Source: Bacteroidota bacterium
GTDB lineage: Bacteria > Bacteroidota > Bacteroidia > UKL13-3
Length of the DNA stretch: 64,000 bases
Direction of reading: 5' to 3'
Assembly (NCBI GenBank): GCA_947507965.1
Contig: CANNQU010000001.1
Coordinates: 1 to 64,000, forward strand
Shown here: positions 45,128 through 53,770 of the stretch, one piece after another
Layout of the letters: each line of letters starts with the position of its first letter
Position numbering within the stretch: the first letter of the stretch is position 1
The notes under the pieces: generated by a model
What the model saw: only the letters and a program-made list of their open reading frames with translations
Told to the model about the DNA's origin: nothing
The model's database searches: none
Translations under genes and position numbers: made by a program

Positions 45128-45949
45128 ATGTTTATAAATTGCAACGGAAAATTATTGAGTTTGGAAAAACCAATAGTAATGGGAATAATAAACCTTACCC
45201 CCGATTCGTTCTATGAAAATAGCCGTAAACTAACCGAAAAAAAATTACTTGGCACCTGTGAAAAAATGCTTTATGAAGGAGCTGAAATAATCGATATCGG
45301 TGGTTACTCGTCGCGGCCTGGCGCCCCCTTGGTAAACGAAGAGGAAGAAGCCAGAAGAACCTTGAAGTCCATTGCTTTACTTCATAACCATTTCAAAGAA
45401 ATCATTCTCTCTATTGATACCACACGAAATAATATTGCAAGGCAAGCCATTGAAAATGGAGCTGCCATAATTAACGATATCTCAGCCGGGGAAGACGATT
45501 TCCAAATGCTAACGACGGCGGCTTCCCTACAAGTGCCCTTGATCATGATGCATAAAAAAGGCACGCCACAAACCATGCAACAGCTTACTAATTACGAAGA
45601 TGTGACCGAAGAGGTGCTCGAGTATTTTGCCGCAAAACTTATATCCCCACCGTCTTTAAACATACACGATATAATTATTGATGTTGGTTTTGGTTTCGCT
45701 AAGAATACGACACAAAACTATCAATTATTAAGTGCACTAGATCGGTTTAAAATATTTCAAAAACCAATTATGGTCGGATTATCACGCAAAAAAATGATAC
45801 AAAATGTAATTCAATCCGACGCTGGAAATGCCCTAAATGGAACCTCAGCAGCCCATACTATTTCCCTTTTAAAAGGAGCCAATATACTTCGTGTTCATGA
45901 TGTAAAGGAGGCCATCGAATGTATAAAAATAGTAGGTATGCTAAATTAA
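45128..45949 (+). CDS. folP: dihydropteroate synthase
   Basis: FolP condenses 6-hydroxymethyl-7,8-dihydropterin diphosphate with p-aminobenzoate in folate biosynthesis. The 273-residue protein has the signatures PIVMGIINLTPDSFYENS and IIDIGGYSSRPGAPLV, then ILSIDTTRNNIARQAIENGA, INDISAGEDD, LIMMHKKGTPQTMQ, DVGFGFAKNTTQNYQLL and VGLSRKKMIQN. Length and motifs are complete. No other folate gene flanks it. It starts at 45128, since the -7 box ends 4 nt before it. Confidence 0.97.
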   Translation: MFINCNGKLLSLEKPIVMGIINLTPDSFYENSRKLTEKKLLGTCEKMLYEGAEIIDIGGYSSRPGAPLVNEEEEARRTLKSIALLHNHFKEIILSIDTTRNNIARQAIENGAAIINDISAGEDDFQMLTTAASLQVPLIMMHKKGTPQTMQQLTNYEDVTEEVLEYFAAKLISPPSLNIHDIIIDVGFGFAKNTTQNYQLLSALDRFKIFQKPIMVGLSRKKMIQNVIQSDAGNALNGTSAAHTISLLKGANILRVHDVKEAIECIKIVGMLN

Positions 45950-45975
45950 ATCTTTAAAAGCAACCATTATTGTTC

Positions 45976-45983
45976 TATCTTCG
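45976..45983 (+). promoter_or_regulatory. -7 promoter box (TTCG variant), T9SS protein at 46020
   Basis: TATCTTCG ends 36 nt before the ATG at 46020. Confidence 0.4.
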
Positions 45984-46019
45984 TCTAACAAAAAAACATA
46001 CTAATTAAAACCCTAAATT

Positions 46020-47393
46020 ATGCGTAAGCTATACTCTATTTTCATCCTGCTTTTTTGCTGTAACGCCCTACCGGCACAACTTCTTAATCCGAATTTCGAA
46101 TCGTGGACGAGCTCCTCTATTGATAAGATTGACACCTGGACACCTCAAGGTAAAATAACCAAAGCGCCATCGGCACAACTCGGTTCTTTTGCTGCAAAAA
46201 TTGAGACTAGTCTTCAGAACTTCACGCCTACGGCTGGTGTTTTAGCACTTACCACAGCGTTTACTGATGGTTATCCATACACTCAAAAAATAGATACCAT
46301 AAAAGTTTGGGTGAAATATAATATTGCCAATGCCGATACTGGCTTTTTTCATATTGAACAACTTAATGATACAAATCTGGTTCGTGCAGGGTCGTATTTT
46401 ATCACCACAGGAACAGCTACAACCTGGACCGAAATTGCTATTCCGATGGAAATCGTCGACACCACATTCAACCCCTTATCTATTTTTATTTATGTGAGTA
46501 ACACCCTCGATTACGATCCGCAAATGGCTAGCTACTTATCCATTGATAATATTCGCTGTTATTATAAGGGGATACTACAAACCAATTTGCCCAATAATAG
46601 TTTTGAAACTTGGACCACCGATACCAAGAACGATTTAACCAATTGGACCAGCAGTAACGAGTTGTTTGCACAGTTCGGCCTTGATAGCATTAATTGCGAA
46701 CAAAGCACTATAGCACAAAATGGTATTTATGCTGTTAAATTACATACACTCGATCTTTTTGGGCAATTTATTCCAGGAGGCATCGTTTCAGGTGCTAATC
46801 GATTGGATGCTGCGAATGACCCTTCCATTTTTCCAACTTTTTCTGTAAACAAGCGCTATGCTTCCCTCAGTGGTTATTTGAAATTCACAAAAAAGGGAAC
46901 AGATCAAGGCGAAGCTTCGATTTATCTGTTTAAGAATGGTACCTTGGTAGGCGAGGGCCATTATTACCAAGCTACGAGCGTAACTAATTACACGTCATTT
47001 GAAGCCAAAATCGTTTATGATGGCTCCTTTACCGGCGTACCCGATAGTGCAACAGCCATTTTCATCACCTCCAGAGACCCACAAAACGCAACCGGTGCGT
47101 GCTTGTTATGGATTGACAATATTCAACTTAACGTATTTGCATTGGGTGTAAAAACAGCTCCGGCTTTCACCGAGACCGTATATCCGAATCCATTTACCAA
47201 TCAAGTAAATATTCAAATAAAATCAGAAAATGCTACCGCTATTATTTTTTCAATGGACGGGAAACAAATGTTTTCACAGAAAATGAATTTAGGAAACAAC
47301 ATCATAAACACGACTACCCTTCCAAACGCAATGTACCTATTACGGGTAATGGATGGGGAAACCATTTCGACACAAAAGATAATGAAGCACTAG
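46020..47393 (+). CDS. secreted T9SS type A protein with jelly-roll-like domains
   Basis: The 457-residue protein has a signal peptide (YSIFILLFCCNALPAQ) and two similar modules, each starting with (L/N)xNFESW or NSFETW (LLNPNFESWTSSSIDKIDTW, then LPNNSFETWTTDTKNDLTNW), a layout seen in carbohydrate-binding jelly rolls. It ends with a T9SS type A domain (TVYPNPFTNQVNIQI, NAMYLLRVMDGETISTQKIM). It is therefore probably a cell-surface or released glycan-binding protein; no catalytic residue was identified. It ends 6 bp from the convergent thioredoxin-like gene. Confidence 0.85.
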   Translation: MRKLYSIFILLFCCNALPAQLLNPNFESWTSSSIDKIDTWTPQGKITKAPSAQLGSFAAKIETSLQNFTPTAGVLALTTAFTDGYPYTQKIDTIKVWVKYNIANADTGFFHIEQLNDTNLVRAGSYFITTGTATTWTEIAIPMEIVDTTFNPLSIFIYVSNTLDYDPQMASYLSIDNIRCYYKGILQTNLPNNSFETWTTDTKNDLTNWTSSNELFAQFGLDSINCEQSTIAQNGIYAVKLHTLDLFGQFIPGGIVSGANRLDAANDPSIFPTFSVNKRYASLSGYLKFTKKGTDQGEASIYLFKNGTLVGEGHYYQATSVTNYTSFEAKIVYDGSFTGVPDSATAIFITSRDPQNATGACLLWIDNIQLNVFALGVKTAPAFTETVYPNPFTNQVNIQIKSENATAIIFSMDGKQMFSQKMNLGNNIINTTTLPNAMYLLRVMDGETISTQKIMKH

Positions 47394-47399
47394 TAACTA

Positions 47400-47873
47400 C
47401 TACTTCTTCTTGGCTAACTTCTCATCCAATATTTTACTAAATTGCGCCGCATCACTATATCCAACACTCATTTCAATAAGATTGGTTTTGCCGTTTGGAA
47501 TAATGAAAATTACGGTTGGATAGCCCGAGAGGGTATTGTTTGATAAGAGCGCTAGTAGCTGCTGTCCATTATACTGCTTGCCTTGATAGGTATAGGTTTC
47601 GTTTAACTCCGGGTTTAATTTAATAGGGATAAAATTAGCATAGATTTTTCGTTGTACCCCATCATCACTATAGGTCTTTTTGTCCATCACTTTACACCAT
47701 CCACACCAATCGGTATAACAATCGATTAAGGCAATTTTCTTTTTCTTTTGGGCCAATTCAAAGCCGTTACTCCAGCTCACCCATTTTAAATCCTCTATTG
47801 GCTTCACAACCGGTTTAAATGAGGTGCCGCTAAAATAAAAGGCCAACACCACGAATATTTTTAATAACTTCAT
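47400..47873 (-). CDS. exported thioredoxin-like protein
   Basis: The 157-residue protein has a signal peptide (LKIFVVLAFYFSGTSF) and a thioredoxin fold with the active site WCGWCKVMDKKTYSD (CxxC) and the cis-proline region SGYPTVIFI. Thioredoxin_7/DsbD-gamma-like proteins of this kind handle disulfide reduction in the periplasm. The wide spacing before WCGWC and KKKIALIDCYTDWCGWC are typical of this subgroup. A TATATTTG box ends 5 nt before the start. It is a single gene. Confidence 0.9.
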   Translation of the reverse strand: MKLLKIFVVLAFYFSGTSFKPVVKPIEDLKWVSWSNGFELAQKKKKIALIDCYTDWCGWCKVMDKKTYSDDGVQRKIYANFIPIKLNPELNETYTYQGKQYNGQQLLALLSNNTLSGYPTVIFIIPNGKTNLIEMSVGYSDAAQFSKILDEKLAKKK

Positions 47874-47878
47874 AACTA

Positions 47879-47886
47879 CAAATATA
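47879..47886 (-). promoter_or_regulatory. -7 promoter box, thioredoxin-like gene
   Basis: TATATTTG on the minus strand ends 5 nt before the ATG at 47873. Confidence 0.6.
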
Positions 47887-47943
47887 ACAATCCTAAATTA
47901 TTTTGTGAAACCATTAACGAAGATTAGGAAAACCACAAATTTC

Positions 47944-48876
47944 TCAAATACTAACTTTCAAATACGCATTGATAGAGGCCAAATCAATCACTGGCCAACC
48001 ATCATCGATACTTAAAATCGGAGTAAATTTCGCGCCCCATTCAATCTCTGTTACAATATAGCTATAGGTTGAATGAATGGTTTGAAAATATCGATCGTCG
48101 TATGCTTTAAATACAAAGAGTAACTCCACTTCAGAAGCCTTAAACTGTTTTTCCGTCATTTCATAGAAGGGGCTTTTTTCATCAAAAGCGTGCACCACCG
48201 TCCAACTTGTAGGGAAAAATAAAAGTGTGTTGCGCTCTAAGTTCAAGGTATAAAACGACCGGATTCGCTCTCCCTTAACTTCTTCAAACAAAGAAACAGA
48301 TAATGACACTTCTACATCTAATAATTGACTCTTTTGTAAATTGGCGATACGAAACATGATAGCCTTGCTTCCTTTGTAAGGAGCAACTACCGCATTCTCA
48401 CTAAATAACAAGCGTGTCTCCGGCATAGAAAAACGGCCATACAATAAACCGGTGATCAAAGCAAAGCTCATCAACCCCACTAAAGCTTCCAGAGATGAAA
48501 TAATATTTGCCGACATCCCTATCGGACTGATGCGGCCATAACCTACCGTTGTAAACGTTTGCGTACTGAAGAAAAAAGAATCCAGAAACTGACGACTAAA
48601 ACTACGCATATCCACACCTTGAAGATTCTCTGCACCTAACCACATATAACCAAATGCAAATATTAAATTCACAAACGTAAACCAGGTTACGATGAGCAAA
48701 ACAAACTTCGCCCAAGAGATGCTTATGAGAAAATGATAGAAATTAAACGATGATTTAAAGGGGAGCCCTTTACGTTTAACGTTGAAAGAGCCATCTTTGT
48801 TAAGCATTCTTACCCGTTGGTTTTGCACATTGCCAAAGCCAAAATCTTTTGCTATTCTGTTGTTATTGAGCGCCAT
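47944..48876 (-). CDS. inward-rectifier-type potassium channel (KirBac-like)
   Basis: The 310-residue protein has two membrane helices with the pore between: the first at about 57-80 (FVLLIVTWFTFVNLIFAFGYMW), the selectivity filter TTVGYGRISPIG at about 118, and the inner helix (SLEALVGLMSFALITGLLYGRF). The C-terminal ~170 residues form the immunoglobulin-like cytoplasmic Kir domain (MFRIANLQKSQLLDVEVSLS). It is a cytoplasmic-membrane K+ channel gated through that domain, by lipids or other ligands. It follows tatD-like 48891 by 14 bp, so they are likely co-transcribed. Confidence 0.95.
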   Translation of the reverse strand: MALNNNRIAKDFGFGNVQNQRVRMLNKDGSFNVKRKGLPFKSSFNFYHFLISISWAKFVLLIVTWFTFVNLIFAFGYMWLGAENLQGVDMRSFSRQFLDSFFFSTQTFTTVGYGRISPIGMSANIISSLEALVGLMSFALITGLLYGRFSMPETRLLFSENAVVAPYKGSKAIMFRIANLQKSQLLDVEVSLSVSLFEEVKGERIRSFYTLNLERNTLLFFPTSWTVVHAFDEKSPFYEMTEKQFKASEVELLFVFKAYDDRYFQTIHSTYSYIVTEIEWGAKFTPILSIDDGWPVIDLASINAYLKVSI

Positions 48877-48890
48877 AAAATTGAGTCTAT

Positions 48891-49676
48891 CTATTGTTTC
48901 TGTGTGAAGGCCTTGATCTTAAAAATTCGTTCAGCATTCGCTGAAGTAATTTCTGCTACCGTTTTCAAGGGAAGCATTTTTATCTCAGCGAGCCTCTGCG
49001 CAATTTCGAGTATGTAGGCGCTTTCATTACGTTTTCCTCGATACGGGACGGGTGCTAAATAGGGAGCGTCGGTTTCTAATACAAAATGTTTTATATCGAT
49101 CTGTTTTAGGATCTCCTGAAGTCCTGAATTTTTAAATGTAACGACACCACCTATTCCTATAGCAAATCCCATATCGATAACTTTTTTAGCTTGTTCCAGT
49201 GTTCCACCCCAACAATGAAAAACGCCACCAGTAAATACATTATTTTGTTCTATCACGTGAATACATTCCAAGGTAGCACTTCGGCTATGAATACTTACCG
49301 GTAGTTGCAATTCCTTGGCCAGCATCATTTGATAAGTAAACCCTGCCCGCTGCTCATTAAAATTAGTTTTATCCCAATGTAAATCAATTCCTATTTCTCC
49401 AACAGCAATATATGAATTATAGCGTAGATGTTGTTCTATCAACTGCATCGTATTTTGCCATTCGGCCCCAATATGACATGGATGCAAGCCCATCATTGGG
49501 AAAATATTTTGAGGGTGTGCTTTACACAATGCCAGCATATCATCGACACTGCTGAGGTCGATATTGGGCAAGAGCATCGTTGTGATGCCTTTGTTTATTG
49601 CCCTCTGAACCATATACGTTCGGTCTTCGCTAAACTGCTCGGCGTAAAGATGGGTATGAGTGTCGGTGAAATTCAT
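48891..49676 (-). CDS. TatD family metal-dependent hydrolase
   Basis: The 261-residue TIM-barrel nuclease has the complete metal-site series: FTDTHTHLYAEQF, MMGLHPCHIGAEW, YIAVGEIGIDLHWD, LPVSIHSRSA, GVFHCWGGT and FVLETDAPYLAPVPYRGKRNES. TatD enzymes are Mg/Mn-dependent DNases (3'-5' exonuclease). Start at 49676 fits the family N-terminus. The potassium-channel gene follows after 14 bp. The link between the two functions is not obvious. Confidence 0.95.
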   Translation of the reverse strand: MNFTDTHTHLYAEQFSEDRTYMVQRAINKGITTMLLPNIDLSSVDDMLALCKAHPQNIFPMMGLHPCHIGAEWQNTMQLIEQHLRYNSYIAVGEIGIDLHWDKTNFNEQRAGFTYQMMLAKELQLPVSIHSRSATLECIHVIEQNNVFTGGVFHCWGGTLEQAKKVIDMGFAIGIGGVVTFKNSGLQEILKQIDIKHFVLETDAPYLAPVPYRGKRNESAYILEIAQRLAEIKMLPLKTVAEITSANAERIFKIKAFTQKQ

Positions 49677-49732
49677 ATTTCCGGTGGCTCTTCGATCTCT
49701 CCTGGATAAAAAGAAAAAAGAAGCAATTTAAT

Positions 49733-50629
49733 TTAGGTGTTTTTTATTAATAAAATTTTCCAGGCCTCGGCAACCTGACCGCTATCGAGTAGTTGCTTTG
49801 CTTTGATATGAAGTTGAATTTCCAAATTTTCCGGATCGGTTTCTAACCGATAAAGCAGGTTTCGTATTTCACTATTGTTATGCATCAATTCTATCTCCTC
49901 TGGGGTTGGAAGTTTTTGAACATTGCCTAGCTGCCCTAAATTATTTCCTGAAAGAATCTGTGAGTTGCGAATACGTTCAGGTAATGCATCAATGCCCATG
50001 CCTTTGTTCCTATTCGGTTTCTCCACGTCGAAAAGAGCATTACCACTGGCACGCACATAGCTATCGGCTCCCAGACGACCCACCAAATCTATTTTGTTTT
50101 GATCGATTCCCCCTTTCGCATTTAAAATCGTTTCTTTAATATGCATCATCACAATCTCACAGATGACTAAATTGCCTGCCCCGCCCTCGATACCTGTTTC
50201 TATTACTTGCTTCACAACACATTCTATTTGTACCGGACTCTCCTTTACTCTGAAAGGTTTTATTTTCAATGAAGATTCCTTCGTAAATCCAGCTTTCAAA
50301 AATTCATCTACCCCTTCCTCATAGTCGCAGCTAGCAAGACTTACCTGCTGTACCATATCGTACGACACCACATTAATACAAACTTCCATGGTGGCATATA
50401 CATTCTCCAGGGTATGTTTAATGGTATTGTCACGAACCCTTCGGGCCGGCGAAAATATCAATGTCGGTGGGTTGCTTCCAATGGCATTGAAAAAACTAAA
50501 CGGACTAAGATTAGGTTTCCCATCTTTGCTTATGGTACTGGCAAAACAAATAGGTCGCGGAGCAATGCTTGCCAACATAAAGGCATGAAAAGCGGAGGTC
50601 GGTATTTGATTCGGCTCAATGGAAAGCAT
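49733..50629 (-). CDS. flavin reductase-like FMN-binding protein
   Basis: The 298-residue protein has an FMN-binding split-barrel domain in the first ~200 residues: LASIAPRPICFASTISKDGK, NLSPFSFFNAIGSNPPTLIF and CEIVMMHIKETIL. A C-terminal helical tail of about 80 residues (from NSQILSGNNLGQLGN) is longer than in typical flavin reductases. It probably reduces FMN or binds it as an oxidoreductase. Divergent from the DUF4956 operon, with 138 bp between starts; a TAAATTCG box ends 3 nt before the ATG. Confidence 0.88.
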   Translation of the reverse strand: MLSIEPNQIPTSAFHAFMLASIAPRPICFASTISKDGKPNLSPFSFFNAIGSNPPTLIFSPARRVRDNTIKHTLENVYATMEVCINVVSYDMVQQVSLASCDYEEGVDEFLKAGFTKESSLKIKPFRVKESPVQIECVVKQVIETGIEGGAGNLVICEIVMMHIKETILNAKGGIDQNKIDLVGRLGADSYVRASGNALFDVEKPNRNKGMGIDALPERIRNSQILSGNNLGQLGNVQKLPTPEEIELMHNNSEIRNLLYRLETDPENLEIQLHIKAKQLLDSGQVAEAWKILLIKNT

Positions 50630-50632
50630 ATG

Positions 50633-50640
50633 CGAATTTA
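50633..50640 (-). promoter_or_regulatory. -7 promoter box (TTCG variant), flavin reductase
   Basis: TAAATTCG on the minus strand ends 3 nt before the ATG at 50629. Confidence 0.45.
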
Positions 50641-50720
50641 TGAAAAAGTATGGATGAGTTTCAACCGTTTTGTTTTAAAATACAAACATCTTACTTTAAA
50701 CATTTCTATATTGTTATGAT

Positions 50721-50758
50721 GTTAATTGCAAATTACGTTAAAGTTACGTTAATTGCAA
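50721..50758 (+). promoter_or_regulatory. direct-repeat array upstream of the DUF4956 operon
   Basis: GTTAATTGCAA occurs at 50721-50731 and 50748-50758 (27-bp period). TTACGTTAA occurs at 50733-50741 and 50744-50752 (11-bp period, about one helical turn). The array ends 9 bp before the ATG at 50768, so it overlaps the expected promoter and could bind a regulator. No clear TAnnTTTG box is present. Confidence 0.55.
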
Positions 50759-50767
50759 TTCATAATT

Positions 50768-51463
50768 ATGGAAGATTTTTTATCCTTGTACTCTAAAATA
50801 GAGAACCCTACGTTGGAAATGGTGTTCTTTACTTTTCTCCTTTCCTTTTTGCTTGGTGTTGTAATTGCGGTAGTCTATACCAAGACCACGCCAAATACCA
50901 TAAAGACGCCGAATTTTGTTCAAGCCTTAATTTTAAGCTCCATCATTGCAGCCACCGTAATTCAAGCTACAAACAATAGCATCGCTTCTGGGTTAGGAAT
51001 CCTGGGTGCGCTCACCATCCTTAATTTCCGTACTAATTTTCGCGACCCCCGCGATATTATTTTCATGTTTGCCGCCATAAGCACCGGCATCGCCTGCGGT
51101 TCCTATGTGTTTCTTATTGCTATCATTGGAATTTCGGGTTTTGGAATAGTGGCTATTATTTTAAGCTTTACACCATTTTACTTAGGCAATCATTTAATAT
51201 GGGAACTACGGTTACGATTTGATAAACAACCAGAAAAAGAAAAATTTGTTGAAGATACATTAGCAGAATTTTGTAGAAAGTTTATCAACGAAAGCATTCG
51301 TAACGATGTAACGAAAGATAATATGCCTTTTTTAGAATACGAATACGTAATCATCCTTAAAAACGAAGGAGATACCAAAAAACTAATCGCTGCCCTAGAG
51401 CTTGGTGGGGTCATTATTCGAAAATACAGCAAGCAAAATACAGAGTTTACCTCCAACGACTAA
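50768..51463 (+). CDS. DUF4956 membrane protein
   Basis: The 231-residue protein has three or four membrane helices (about 15-37, 51-68, 75-92, 105-145) containing the DUF4956 signature GLGILGALTILNFRTNFRDPRDIIFMF, then a soluble C-terminal domain of about 85 residues. DUF4956 proteins often neighbour polyphosphate-type (VTC) and CotH genes, but their activity is not established. The ATG at 50768 (MEDFLSLYSKI) is used; a longer TTG start at 50753 is inside the repeat array. It overlaps the adaptor gene by one base and heads a three-gene export-like operon. Confidence 0.9.
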   Translation: MEDFLSLYSKIENPTLEMVFFTFLLSFLLGVVIAVVYTKTTPNTIKTPNFVQALILSSIIAATVIQATNNSIASGLGILGALTILNFRTNFRDPRDIIFMFAAISTGIACGSYVFLIAIIGISGFGIVAIILSFTPFYLGNHLIWELRLRFDKQPEKEKFVEDTLAEFCRKFINESIRNDVTKDNMPFLEYEYVIILKNEGDTKKLIAALELGGVIIRKYSKQNTEFTSND

Positions 51464-52455
51464 TGAAAAGAATTAATTTACTTTATATATTCTGGATATT
51501 GGCCTTTATTTTCTGCCTTTGGATTATGAATAACCTCAGAACCCAAGGCAATAGGACCATCTTTGGAATCGCTTTTACTGAAAGCCATTCGATTAACGTC
51601 GAATACGCTACTACCGTTACTCAGAGAATGGTTCAGCCGGGAGATCGAGTAAAAAAAGGAGACACGTTACTGGTGTTACGTCGCGATGAAATCAACAAAA
51701 ATATTACCGATAGGTTGGCTTCCATGAACTTGTTGGAGGTAGAAAGAATATCCAAAAATCAAATCCTGGATAAAGAAATAGAATTATTTAAAGCAAGTCA
51801 AACCACACGTAGCATTGAGGTTAACTCACAAATAAAAATTATTGAAAAAGAAATTGAGATTCAAAAAAATCTTTTAAAATCTATTGGAGAGAATAGCGTG
51901 GATCAGTCGAGTAATGTCAAACAGTTAGAACTTGCGGCGTTGGTTGAATCGTTGAAACAGTTGAACCTTCATACCATCGAACAGTTAAGCTCCTATGAAA
52001 CCCAACGGCAGAGCAATGATAAAAATCAGGAAGCAAAAAAAACACAGTTTAAAAATGAAATGGATTATTACCAAGAGGAGCAATATAAAATGATTGTCTG
52101 CTCACCTTGTGATGGCATCGTAGAAAATGTTTTTGTTCTTCCCAATGATATCGCCCCTCAATACAAAGAACTTCTTAGAATAAACAGTAATAATCCAAAT
52201 CGAGTGACCGGCTTTATCCATGAAAGCATAGTAGCGCCGTTTAAACTAGGAGATACGGTGATTCTTGTTTCTGCTGCACGTTTGGATGTTACTTCAAAGG
52301 GAGTGATTTTAGGCAATGGAAACAATCTAGTAGAACTCCCGTTACGACTGCGCAAGTTTGTAGAAATTCGTGCTTGGGGGCGTGAAGTTTATATAAAATT
52401 GGATGCTGCCAATAATTTCTATATTGGTGAGAAAATATTGATTCGATTTAATTAA
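51463..52455 (+). CDS. membrane fusion (HlyD-like periplasmic adaptor) protein
   Basis: The 330-residue protein has one N-terminal membrane anchor (LLYIFWILAFIFCLWIM), a split lipoyl domain (VQPGDRVKKGDTLLVLRRD, later VCSPCDGIVENVFVLPNDIA) and a long coiled-coil hairpin between them (about 72-200, rich in K/E/I). The C-terminal part has beta-barrel-like features (GDTVILVSAARLDVTSKGVI). Adaptors link an inner-membrane pump to a TolC channel. It overlaps the DUF4956 gene by one base and precedes the TolC-like gene by 11 bp. No ATPase or RND pump is encoded nearby. Confidence 0.88.
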   Translation: MKRINLLYIFWILAFIFCLWIMNNLRTQGNRTIFGIAFTESHSINVEYATTVTQRMVQPGDRVKKGDTLLVLRRDEINKNITDRLASMNLLEVERISKNQILDKEIELFKASQTTRSIEVNSQIKIIEKEIEIQKNLLKSIGENSVDQSSNVKQLELAALVESLKQLNLHTIEQLSSYETQRQSNDKNQEAKKTQFKNEMDYYQEEQYKMIVCSPCDGIVENVFVLPNDIAPQYKELLRINSNNPNRVTGFIHESIVAPFKLGDTVILVSAARLDVTSKGVILGNGNNLVELPLRLRKFVEIRAWGREVYIKLDAANNFYIGEKILIRFN

Positions 52456-52466
52456 TTGCTTTACTC

Positions 52467-53756
52467 ATGATGCCTAAGTTTTTAATTTCATCAACGTTTC
52501 TATTCATATTCTACATCTCTAGTGCTGTGGCACAAACCGTGAGTATAGAAAGCATTTTAGCTACCTACTTACAGGATGAAAAAGTGATTTCAGCAGGTGC
52601 AATGGCAAATTTTTCCGATGCCCTAAATTACAAACTTCCTGCTGTGAAAAAATTAGAATTCAGGCTAGGTATTAATGGAAACAACAGCCCTGATACTTTA
52701 GATGGTAGCTTGCGTAATGAGGACTATTACTCGGTAAACCTCACCACGAATAAGTGGAAGGAGATGAAACTCCAAAAGAAACTAAAGCCCATCCAAACCA
52801 ATCTCTATCACAAAGAGCAAGAGATGCTCATCACACAAGCCTTACTGGATCGTTATTTGGTGATTGTTAACCTCTATTACAGCCTTGAGTCATTAAAAAA
52901 CAGAAAGGAATTACAAGACCTACTCCTAAAAAAGAATGACCTCCTAAAACAATTACTTAATGATGGAGTCACAATAAAAATAACCGATGCACTTGAAATC
53001 GATAAAGATTTAGTGCAGCTGTTTGTTATACTTCAGGAAGAGGAGCGTGATATCGATACCTATTACGCCCGACTCCGTCAGTATTTTAGTTCTTCCGATA
53101 CTTTTCAGGTTAATTTTTCGGATTTAATAACCATGAAAAAAGTTATTGCCAACACCTCAACATTAAAATACGACAGCATAACGTCACATCCTTCATTAGT
53201 ATATAGAGAAGCACAATATCAGTTTGCTCAGGCCAATTACAATCTAGAACATATTCAAAATACAAACATCTTAAATTCCTTTCAACTAGGTTATAACCGC
53301 CCCGTTTATAACAATGAAATACTAAAGAAATTCAAGCCGGAGAACACGTTAACTTTTCGTGTGGGAATATCTGTGCCTTTAACTGGAAACAATAACTTAA
53401 ACAGAAACAATGCCAATCTTGAGCAATACAATGCAATGCTTAACTGGCAGAATGCGCAGGCAATTCAAACCAAATACATCATTTTACAAGACGCTAAACT
53501 TAATCTCACGATAAAACAATACCAGGCATTCGAAGAGATTTATAAGAACAGTATCGTTGCTAAATTACTCGAGAACGAAAAAATTATGGCACAAAGTACT
53601 GCACTTGAGATCCTTGACTTGAAAATTGCCAAAAAGAAATTGGAACTAAATTTAAATAGCAGTGCAAGTAATGTGATGCGAAATTACCTTCTGCTTATAG
53701 AGAGTAAGGGAATACTTAACTTTGATTTAAGGCATCAATATTTGCTGGAGAAGTAA
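52467..53756 (+). CDS. TolC-like outer membrane efflux protein
   Basis: The 429-residue protein has a signal peptide (LISSTFLFIFYISSAVAQT) and two related halves rich in long helices (about 85-190 and 310-425: NRKELQDLLLKKNDLLKQLL, IAKKKLELNLNSSASNVMRNYL), the alpha-barrel pattern of TolC family proteins, separated by beta-strand segments (FRLGINGNN, LTFRVGISVPLTG). It forms a channel through the outer membrane. It is shorter than classical TolC. Third gene of the DUF4956-adaptor operon and convergent with the amylase gene. Confidence 0.85.
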   Translation: MMPKFLISSTFLFIFYISSAVAQTVSIESILATYLQDEKVISAGAMANFSDALNYKLPAVKKLEFRLGINGNNSPDTLDGSLRNEDYYSVNLTTNKWKEMKLQKKLKPIQTNLYHKEQEMLITQALLDRYLVIVNLYYSLESLKNRKELQDLLLKKNDLLKQLLNDGVTIKITDALEIDKDLVQLFVILQEEERDIDTYYARLRQYFSSSDTFQVNFSDLITMKKVIANTSTLKYDSITSHPSLVYREAQYQFAQANYNLEHIQNTNILNSFQLGYNRPVYNNEILKKFKPENTLTFRVGISVPLTGNNNLNRNNANLEQYNAMLNWQNAQAIQTKYIILQDAKLNLTIKQYQAFEEIYKNSIVAKLLENEKIMAQSTALEILDLKIAKKKLELNLNSSASNVMRNYLLLIESKGILNFDLRHQYLLEK

Positions 53757-53770
53757 TCGATAAGCCAAAT

